Of a DNA stretch of 64,000 bases, positions 8,115 to 15,900 are shown piece by piece. The notes beneath the pieces were generated by a model. The model was not told where the DNA came from. It searched no databases and saw only the letters and a list, made by a program, of their open reading frames with translations. The translations under genes were made by a program, and so were the position numbers. This DNA is from Fluviicola sp. XM-24bin1. Its GTDB lineage: Bacteria > Bacteroidota > Bacteroidia > Flavobacteriales_D > Crocinitomicaceae. Positions within the stretch are counted from its first letter, which is position 1. The number at the start of each line of letters is the position of its first letter. Location of the stretch: assembly GCA_003149635.1 (NCBI GenBank), contig QCWI01000001.1, forward strand, positions 423,977-487,976, written 5' to 3'.

Positions 8115-9662
8115 ATGAAAATATTTGCAGCGTTTCTTCTAACACTTTGTTTATCAAGTGCTTTTGGGCAAGTTACATCGAAGTATATCGATAGCGTCGT
8201 AAATGCATCACTAACATCCGTAGAGCAAGCTGGCGTTGCAGTAGCCGTAGTTCAGGACGGAGAAGTGATTCACTCGAAAGGTTACGGAATCGCATCATTG
8301 GAAACAGGAGCGAAGGTGGATGAAAACACCTTGTTTAGTATCGCCTCCAACAGTAAGGCTTTTACGACAGCATCTTTGGGAATGTTGGTTGACCAAGGCA
8401 AATTGAATTGGAACGATAAAGTGGTGGATATTATCCCAGAGTTTCGAATGTACGATCCATATATTACAGCTCATTTCACTATCGTGGATTTGGTCACACA
8501 TCGAAGTGGATTGGGATTGGGTGCAGGAGATTTGATGTTCATTCCTGACGGTTCTGATTTTACTGTAGATGATATTCTCACGAGTTTTCAGCATCAAGAA
8601 CCTGTATCAGAGTTTAGAACGAAATACGATTACGATAACCTTTTGTACATCGTTGCAGGAGAAGTGATTCACCGTGTCAGCGGAAAACCTTGGGATCAAT
8701 TCGTGGAAGAAGAGATTATGCAGGTTATCGGGATGGATCGATCGGCGACATATCTTGAGAATTTGAAGACGAATAAAAACACTGCAAAGCCGCATTCAAC
8801 AGAGAATGGAAAATTGGAGCAAATCAACGAATATATGGATCCAAATAAGGTGTTCGGCGCGGCAGGAGGAATTTACGCGAGTGTAGAAGATTTATCCCAT
8901 TGGATGCTCACGCAGTTGAACGGAGGTGTGTACCAAAAAGACACCTTGTTGCAACCACAAACGCACGCCAAAATGTGGCAGATGCAAACCATAATTAGGT
9001 CGTCCGCAAAAGGGCAGGGACCATACAATACACATTACAAAGCTTACGGATTGGGATGGGATTTGGAAGATAAAAACGGTTACTCCATCGTAAGTCATAC
9101 GGGAGGAATGCCAGGTATGCTCTCGCACACAGTTTTGATTCCTGAATTGAACGTTGGGATCGTTGTTCTGACGAATACATCACCTGGTGGATATGCGTTT
9201 ATCTCGGTGATGAATGAAATTATGGATGCATATCTGGAAGCCGATGATATGGACTGGATGGGACGTATCAAGGGATACTTAACGCGTTCAACAGACGAAG
9301 CCAATGAATTCGTAGATGCTGTTTGGGAAACGTGCGAAAATGCCAAAACCGTTCATTTAGATTTTGACGACTTTACGGGAGCCTACAATGACGGATGGTT
9401 CGGTGATGTCGTGATCGAAAACAGAGATGGAAAATTGTGGTTTACCTCTCAAAGATCACCGCGTTTGACCGGGGAAATGTTCTTCTATCAAGCTAATACA
9501 TTTGCCATTAAATGGGAATACCGAGAAATGAACTGTGATGCTTTTGCCTCATTCACACTGGATGAAAACGGAAAGGCAACGGCCATTCAAATGAAAGGAA
9601 TTTCACCCAACATCGACTTCAGCTTCGATTTCCACGATTTGGATTTGAAACGGGTGGAGTAA
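8115..9662 (+). CDS. serine hydrolase, beta-lactamase/class C fold
   Basis: A 515-aa secreted serine hydrolase of the beta-lactamase-related (class C/PBP4*/esterase) family. It has a signal peptide (first ~18 residues), the catalytic S78-x-x-K81 motif (in FSIASNSKAF), Y173-x-N175 (in KYDYDNLLY) and H328-T-G-G (in SIVSHTGGMPG), in the right order and spacing. The last ~110 residues (FDDFTGAYNDGWFGDVVIEN onward) look like the DUF3471-type C-terminal domain. The likely role is periplasmic cleavage or transfer of peptides, esters or D-amino-acid substrates; no evidence points to antibiotic resistance. It ends facing the T9SS gene, with a palindromic repeat between them. Confidence 0.85.
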   Translation: MKIFAAFLLTLCLSSAFGQVTSKYIDSVVNASLTSVEQAGVAVAVVQDGEVIHSKGYGIASLETGAKVDENTLFSIASNSKAFTTASLGMLVDQGKLNWNDKVVDIIPEFRMYDPYITAHFTIVDLVTHRSGLGLGAGDLMFIPDGSDFTVDDILTSFQHQEPVSEFRTKYDYDNLLYIVAGEVIHRVSGKPWDQFVEEEIMQVIGMDRSATYLENLKTNKNTAKPHSTENGKLEQINEYMDPNKVFGAAGGIYASVEDLSHWMLTQLNGGVYQKDTLLQPQTHAKMWQMQTIIRSSAKGQGPYNTHYKAYGLGWDLEDKNGYSIVSHTGGMPGMLSHTVLIPELNVGIVVLTNTSPGGYAFISVMNEIMDAYLEADDMDWMGRIKGYLTRSTDEANEFVDAVWETCENAKTVHLDFDDFTGAYNDGWFGDVVIENRDGKLWFTSQRSPRLTGEMFFYQANTFAIKWEYREMNCDAFASFTLDENGKATAIQMKGISPNIDFSFDFHDLDLKRVE

Positions 9663-9672
9663 AGAAAAGGAC

Positions 9673-9691
9673 ACTGAGGTTCTCGAAGTGC
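9673..9691. repeat. dispersed palindrome CACTGAGG..CGAAGTG, copy 1; also a terminator
   Basis: CACTGAGGTTCTCGAAGTG, with ends (CACT/AGTG) that pair. Outside it AAAAGG and CCTTTT extend the stem, giving a hairpin with T runs on both strands between two convergent genes, so it can serve as a bidirectional terminator. Near-identical copies lie at 39015-39033 and, as an inverted pair, in 47932-47992. Confidence 0.65.
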
Positions 9692-9703
9692 CCTTTTCAA
9701 TTA

Positions 9704-11314
9704 TTATCGTTTCATAAACTTCACAACCTCCTCACCTTTGGCATGTCGAACTTTCAAGAAGTACGTCCCGGCAGGTAAGTCTCGAACATTTACTTTCTCA
9801 ATCATTTCTTCACTTGACCATACCAATTGACCGCTGAGATTCACGATTTGCATAAGATCAACATCGGTCAGTTCCGAAAGGTTTTGAACTTGGAGTTCGC
9901 TTCTTGCCGGACTCGGATATACACGAAGTAATGAACTCGAATTTTCATCGATTCCCATGTATATTGGCACTTCACAATCCGTAGTATCTGCGCATCCAGC
10001 AATCGTTATTTCGGCTGCCCATGTTCCCACGTCGCTTACAATCAATTCATTACTGGTCTCATTTGGGACTATAGCATAATTATTCTCACAATCTAGCCAT
10101 TGGTAGGTAGCGTTCGTTTGTTGTGAAACCGAAAGCTGGAACAACGTAGGAATGATTGTAAGGTCAATTGTGGTGACATTCAAAGTCAACTCAACCACCG
10201 AGCCATTAATGCTAGACAAGGTGGCTGTGTTCAATCCTGCGTCAGAAGCATCCAAAATCTGACCATTGAAATCAAAAGTTTCGCCATCACATATGGTTTC
10301 CGAAATCTGCGTTGTAGCAGCCGGGAGCACGGTTAGCGTGAGGGTTACTGTCGAGTCACAACCTGCAACCGATTGAAACACTTCTGTATTTACACCAGCG
10401 TTTGCAGCCGTCAATGTTTGACTTCCAAACTGTAAAGTCTCGTTGGAGCAAATGGTAGCAGCATCCGTAGTGTTATAGGTTGGATTGATTGTCACATCAA
10501 AAGTCGCCGATTCCGTTGCTGAAGTGTAAGTCACCGTGTATTTTCCTGGAGTTGATGCGGCCATGTTAATTTGACCCGATACGGTGCCGATATCTAATCC
10601 AGATGGCGACGAGACGAAAACGCCTCCTTGTTGACCAGTAACAACCGCTGTTGGATCCGGTTCATTAGCGCAATACGGATTCCCGGGAAAATCGATGGAG
10701 GTTGGGATGTCCTCGGCAAGTACAATTGATACCGCGCTAGATGCTTGGTCTCCGGAAGTGTTGCCATTTCCATTCATTGCTACACCTACTCCATAAATAG
10801 AGATGTCACCAACGCCTGCGGTTGGAGCCGTCCAATCTACGGAGAATACACCTGAGGCTTGAAGTCCTTGTTGTTCGAAATATTCGACGGCACCAATGGT
10901 AGAGATTTGCGAGTTGTCACTGTTTATTGTTCCGTAGACGCCTTCATTATTATTGAATTGATCCAGCAGAACGGCTTACATTCCATACCCTCCAGGTGTT
11001 CCCGAAGTGGTATTCACCGGATATTCGATTGTATAAGTTGCGTTGGGAGTATAGCTGGTTACTACGTTGTTTCCAGCGTCCTTCACTTCAATCGTAAATG
11101 TTGTTCCGTAGTTCCCTCCAGAATGGCAACTTCCACAAGTTCCGCTAGACAGCGGCCCACCAGTTCTGTCCTGTGCGATCATTGCAGCTGTACCGTTGGA
11201 TCGAGCCGGTGCTGCAGAATTTGACATTTTTTGAGAAGCGTAGTTTGTAGAAATAAGTCCGGCTCCTAACAATAGAAAACCCAAGGCAGCAAGGCTGCTT
11301 ATAGTTCGATTCAT
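9704..11314 (-). pseudogene. choice-of-anchor V / T9SS type A protein with internal stop
   Basis: One continuous frame of 537 codons interrupted by a single in-frame TAA at 10976-10978. Before the stop: a signal peptide, a CxxCH motif (GTCGSCHSGG) and the start of a choice-of-anchor V (reelin-like) domain ending GTPGGYGM. After the stop the frame continues the same domain (AVLLDQFNNNEGVYGTINSD), then an Ig-like repeat (GNPYC...GKYTVTYTS), a second repeated segment with two ETICDGETF-like units, and a T9SS type A sorting tail (LRVYPSPARSELQVQNLSEL, then GTYFLKVRH). A C-to-T change turning Gln (CAA) into TAA explains it. It could be a recent pseudogene, a read error, or read-through. No frame shift is needed. 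Confidence 0.8.
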
Positions 11315-11366
11315 GATTAACGTAGTTTAATTTTCCTTGGCTTAAGGGAAGGCAACTTTGGCCCTA

Positions 11367-11400
11367 ATAAAAATCCCGACCTCCAACGGAAATCGGGATT
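11367..11400 (-). terminator. terminator of the ECF sigma operon
   Basis: AATCCCGA (11372-11379) pairs with TCGGGATT (11393-11400). Read on the minus strand the stem is followed by TTTTTATT, so it terminates the sigma/anti-sigma/sensor operon, 80 nt after its last stop codon. Confidence 0.75.
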
Positions 11401-11481
11401 GAGCTAATACGCGTGAACTTATCTAATAACTCTTACTGTACTGTATGTTTGTTTCGCGTAATGAGATTTTCGCATATTGAA

Positions 11482-11928
11482 TTATCGTTTCGGCGGAGGG
11501 CCAGGACTTCCTGTAATTCTTCTCAAGCCTTTGTCGATCAGAGCATCCAATTTCTTGCGTTGCGCCTTATTGCAGTGCGATGCAATTTCATTGAAAAACT
11601 CAAATGTCATTCGGTCTGTTTCTGATCTGTTCTCGTGAATTTGAGCAAGAATTTCCGCCGATTTTTCATCGTTTCCGATGGAATTATACAACTGCTTTTG
11701 AAGCTTGAAGTTTTTTCGAATCAGTGCCTTCTTGTCTTTGTGATGCTGGATTTCCAATGCATCAACGGTTTTCTTTTTTGAGCCGGTGAGCCCAATTTCT
11801 TTTGCTAAACGAGCCTCTCCCGGCTTCGGTGGCCCCGGTGGCTTATGCAAAAAGAAGATAGTCAGCGTCACAATATTCAGGATCAAGAGTGTGACGCTTA
11901 GAATCTTGTAAAATTTAAGCGATTTCAT
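11482..11928 (-). CDS. Spy/CpxP-like periplasmic sensor protein
   Basis: A 148-aa protein with one N-terminal membrane anchor (FYKILSVTLLILNIVTLTIFF), a proline-rich linker (HKPPGPPKPGE) and a long helical periplasmic part. The helices and the late HCNKAQRKKLDALIDKGLRR segment fit the Spy/CpxP/heavy-metal-sensor (CnrX-like) type. In such systems the protein binds metal or misfolded protein in the periplasm and controls the anti-sigma factor. His and Cys in HCNKAQ are possible metal ligands. It is the last gene of the ECF operon and abuts the anti-sigma gene with no gap. Confidence 0.65.
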   Translation of the reverse strand: MKSLKFYKILSVTLLILNIVTLTIFFLHKPPGPPKPGEARLAKEIGLTGSKKKTVDALEIQHHKDKKALIRKNFKLQKQLYNSIGNDEKSAEILAQIHENRSETDRMTFEFFNEIASHCNKAQRKKLDALIDKGLRRITGSPGPPPKR

Positions 11929-12210
11929 TTACAATGTCTTTAGGTGGTCGAAATAGGAGTTTGTTTCCTGCGAAGACTGCTGACTCTCACTCTTAGCATA
12001 GTCTCTTGCAGAAAGAACATTCAATGCAATCAAAAGTGCAATGCTGGCAGCGACGGCCCATACCACTCTCTTTGGTACTCTCTCATAGCCTTCGCGAACC
12101 GTTTGTGGAATGTTTTTCAAACGTTCCATCAAAGCGTCGGATGCCGGCACGTTCGAGATGCGATCTCCTGCTTTAATGGTTCTCTCTATTTCGCGTTCGT
12201 TTGGTGTCAT
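11929..12210 (-). CDS. putative anti-sigma factor
   Basis: A 93-aa protein with a cytoplasmic N-terminus of ~45 residues (TIKAGDRISNVPASDALMER), one membrane helix (VVWAVAASIALLIALNVLSA) and a short periplasmic tail. It has no zinc-finger HxxxCxxC motif, so it is not a classical ZAS-type anti-sigma. Its place directly between an ECF sigma gene and a Spy-like sensor gene makes an anti-sigma role likely. The sigma gene ends 41 nt upstream. Confidence 0.6.
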   Translation of the reverse strand: MTPNEREIERTIKAGDRISNVPASDALMERLKNIPQTVREGYERVPKRVVWAVAASIALLIALNVLSARDYAKSESQQSSQETNSYFDHLKTL

Positions 12211-12251
12211 AGTTATTAAAGTTAGATGTCATTTTTCAATGAAACTTGCGG

Positions 12252-12836
12252 TCATTTTAAATTTTCTTGATAATAATGTTCCAAGAGCTGTTGCAATCGC
12301 TTCTTTGCTCGGAATAAAAGTGACTCCACGGAAGAAACAGAAACCTCCATCATTTCTGCAACTTCTTGATAACTGCGTCCTTCTATTTTATGTAAGGTGT
12401 AGGCGATGGATTGATTTTCAGCTAATTGCTCTAGAGCACTGAACAGCACCTTCGCTCGTTCTTTATCTTCTAGTACCACCCCAGGATGTTGAAAATCGAT
12501 GATTTGCAAAGGAATGAAATGAGAATCTTCTCGTTCCAACTCTGTATGATATCCCGATCGTTTTTTACGCGTTTTTTTACGAAGAAACTCCTTGCATTTG
12601 TTCGTGGCGATGGAATAAATCCAAGTGGAAAGTTTCGAATTTCCTTCGAATGAATCCAGAGATAAATAAATCGTTGTGAATACTTCCTGGGTCACATCCT
12701 CTGCATCTTCTTGATTTCGCGTGAGATTCAAACACGTACTAAATACACGATCGGCGTAGGCATCCACCAAATGATGGTACCCACGATCTGTGTTGCGAGA
12801 AATCGCTTCAAGAATGGATTGATCGTCAAGATGCAT
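12252..12836 (-). CDS. ECF RNA polymerase sigma factor
   Basis: A 194-aa sigma-70 family ECF factor. Region 2 includes LVDAYADRVFSTCLNLTRNQ, EDAEDVTQEVFTTIYLS and the -10-binding KLSTWIYSIATNKCKEFLRK. Region 4 includes IAYTLHKIEGRSYQEVAEMM and SVSSVESLLFRAKKRLQQLL, the helix-turn-helix for the upstream promoter element. A basic KKTRKKRSGY linker separates the two. It is first in a three-gene operon with an anti-sigma factor and a periplasmic sensor, so it probably answers an envelope or metal signal. Targets are unknown. Confidence 0.9.
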   Translation of the reverse strand: MHLDDQSILEAISRNTDRGYHHLVDAYADRVFSTCLNLTRNQEDAEDVTQEVFTTIYLSLDSFEGNSKLSTWIYSIATNKCKEFLRKKTRKKRSGYHTELEREDSHFIPLQIIDFQHPGVVLEDKERAKVLFSALEQLAENQSIAYTLHKIEGRSYQEVAEMMEVSVSSVESLLFRAKKRLQQLLEHYYQENLK

Positions 12837-12920
12837 GCAGCGTTATAAGCAATACGAATTAAACGAAATTATTTTCTATGACGCATAAAGAGGTCTTAAA
12901 AATCGTGAAGCGCGCTTTGA

Positions 12921-12954
12921 AAATAAAAAAGCGAGCCCATTGCTGAACTCGCTT
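12921..12954 (-). terminator. terminator of the giant T9SS gene
   Basis: AAGCGAG (12929-12935) pairs with CTCGCTT (12948-12954). On the minus strand the stem runs into TTTTTTATTTTC. It lies 24 nt after the stop codon of the 1829-aa gene. Confidence 0.75.
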
Positions 12955-12977
12955 CTTCGGTTTTACAATTACAATGA

Positions 12978-15900
12978 TTAGTTGTACAAGATAGATACTG
13001 ATCCATTCTCTGTTGTCCCTTCCGAATCACCATATTCAATGATGAAATAGTAAGAAGCAACTGGCAGTAATTGTCCTTGGTAGGTTCCGTCCCATTGATT
13101 CTGAGAATATGGGTTGTTACCGTTATCTGAATTGTGTTGGAAGATCAAATTCCCCCAACGGTTGTAAACATAAACTGAGTTGTTTGGATAGCTATTATCC
13201 AAGTTTGGAATTTCCCACGTGTCGTACGCCAAATCATCGTTAGGAGTGAATGCCGTTGGAATAATCACCTCACACGATTCGATGGTAATCGTCACGAAAG
13301 AAGCAGGACCTTCACATCCGTTTTCCGTTTCTGTTACGTAGTAAAGTGTTGTTCCCAAATCATTGTTTGGTGCGTAGGTATTACCCGTTCCAAGTTGAAC
13401 CGTCAACAAATCGTCTTCGTACCAAGTGAATGTTCCGTTTCCTCCTGATGCTGTAATATCTGGCAGATCAAAAGTAGAACAGAAGGTTCCATCTTCACCA
13501 GCAATTGGTGCACTTGGCAATGGATTTACAACAATGGTCTCTTGACCAGAAATTGTATTCGGACAATTCGCATCTGTCACGTCGACTAATGAGTACACAC
13601 CCGGCGCATTTCCAAGCGAGATAGGTGATGTCGTTCCCGTTACAGATTGAGGTGTTCCATCAATTGTGTAGTTTATAGTCCAATCTGGTGTTCCTGTTAC
13701 TGCAACCAAAATCGGATTAACGGCATCGCCTTCACAATAAGTATCTCCTCCTGTGATTGAAGTCAATGTAGGTAGATCATTGATCGTGATCACAACCGCT
13801 TCTTCATCCGAACATCCCGATGCTCCATCAAACATATAGATGGTACCTGAAGTTGAAATCGGCCCTGAGATTTGCTGACCACCGTTGGCTTGCGTATCAT
13901 CATAGTACGCTGCACTTGGAGTTAAATCCGTTCCAGTAATTACAGGTAATGCGTACGGTCCACAGCTTACAATAGGGCCAAGTGGATCAATAACAGGTGT
14001 TGCAATGATGTCTATAGAGAACGTTGCATCCACTGAAGGACATCCTCCGTTGGCGACCGTGCTGTAAGTTACCGTGTAGTTTCCAGGAGTACTTGTCGAT
14101 GGATCAATTTCACCGGTTGTTCCGTCGATTGTCAATCCAGCAGTAGAACTGTATGTTCCACCTGTGTATGCATTGGTTCCTGTCAAGGTTGCCAATCCGC
14201 TAGTTTCAAACGAACAGTACGGCGCATCTGCGTAATCCAAGCTAACCGTTGGAGCAGCGGTAATTTCAACCGTAGTCGTTACGTCAGCCGTTGGACATCC
14301 TCCCGAAGCCGGAATAGAGTAGGTAACCGTATAAATTCCAGCCGTACTTGTCGAAGGATCAATTTCACCGGTTGATGCATCGATAGTCAAACCAGCTGTT
14401 GAGCTGTACGTTCCTCCTGTGAAGCTTCCTGTTCCGGTCAATGTTACCGTTCCAGATGTTACAGTAGAACAGAAAGGAGTTCCTGCATAACTAATCGAAG
14501 CTGTCGCGCTCGGGTTGATATCAATCGTTGTTGTTACGTCCGCCGTTGGACATCCAGCCGAAGCAGGTATCGTGTAAGTCACGGTATAGTTTCCTGGTGT
14601 ACTTGTTGATGGATCAATCTCACCAGTCGCCGCATTAATTGTCAATCCTGCAGTAGAAGAGAAAGTTCCTCCAGTGTATGCACCTGTTCCGTTCAAAGTA
14701 ACCAATCCAGAAGATTCAGATTCACAGAATGGCGTTCCAGCGTAAGAAATGGTTGCTGTAGGTTCTTCTGTAATTGTTATGGAAGTCGTCACGTCAAACG
14801 GAGGACAAACTCCATTTGCTGGCACTGTATATGTGACTGTGTAAGTTCCGGCTGTACTCGTACTTGGATCAATTTCACCTGTCGTTGCATTGATCGTCAC
14901 ACCAGCTGGAGCTGAATACGTCCCTCCTGCAAAGGCTCCAGTTCCTGTTAATGTCGCAGGTCCAGATGTTACCGTAGAACAGAAAGGTGTTCCAGCGTAG
15001 CTAATAGACGCAGTTGGATTCTCGTAAACTGTAACTGTGAATTGAATTTCGGCACCACATGTTCCGTTATTGTCGTATGCGTAAATGGTTACAGGTGTGT
15101 TGGTAGAGTTGAAAACCGTCGCACCGATAGAACCACCCGTTCCACCAGACCCAAAGTAGTAATCTTGACCATTCGTCAAATTCGTACCTGTGATATTTGC
15201 TACATCAAGAATAGTATCTACACCACACGTTTCAATATCTGCAATCGCATTGATTGTAGGAGCGCCAGGGTTGTTCAGTACGACTCCAGTCACAGTGTTT
15301 GAAACACATCCGTTTGCATCTGTGAAAGTAACGTCGTATGAACCGGCTCCAAGACCTGTGATGTCATATGGAGGGCCAGCTACACTAATATCAATAGCTC
15401 CTGTTGTACCAGATGATGTTCCCATCCATGTTACTGTACCATTTGATAAAGGTCCTGAAGTAAGGTTTACATCAATTTGTCCATCTGTTCCATTACAAAT
15501 TGTAGGATCAAACGGAGTTGCTGTAATTACTGGTGAAGCATTAATATCAATACTTGTAGTAACATCAAAAGATGGACAACCTCCTGAAGCTGGAACGGTG
15601 TAAGTAACAGTATATGTTCCTGGGGTACTTGTCGATGGATCGATCTCTCCAGTAGTACCATTAATCGTTAACCCAGCTGTTGACGAATACGTTCCTCCAG
15701 TGAAGGCTCCTGTACCCGTCAATGTTACTGTTCCACTTGTTTCAGATGAACAGAATGGTGTTCCGGCATAACTGATAGAAGCCGTTGGACCAGCAGTTAT
15801 ATCAACGGTATTAGTTACATTAGCTGAAGGACATCCGCTTGATGCTGGAATCGTGTACGTTACGGTGTAAGTTCCCGGTGTACTAGTTGATGGATCAATT

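Noticed and set aside
15042..15603. Plus-strand reading frames of 86 and 137 aa inside the giant T9SS gene
   Set aside because: They are antisense to a repetitive Thr/Ser/Gly-rich coding region, whose codon bias leaves the opposite strand open. Their peptides are low-complexity and match nothing.
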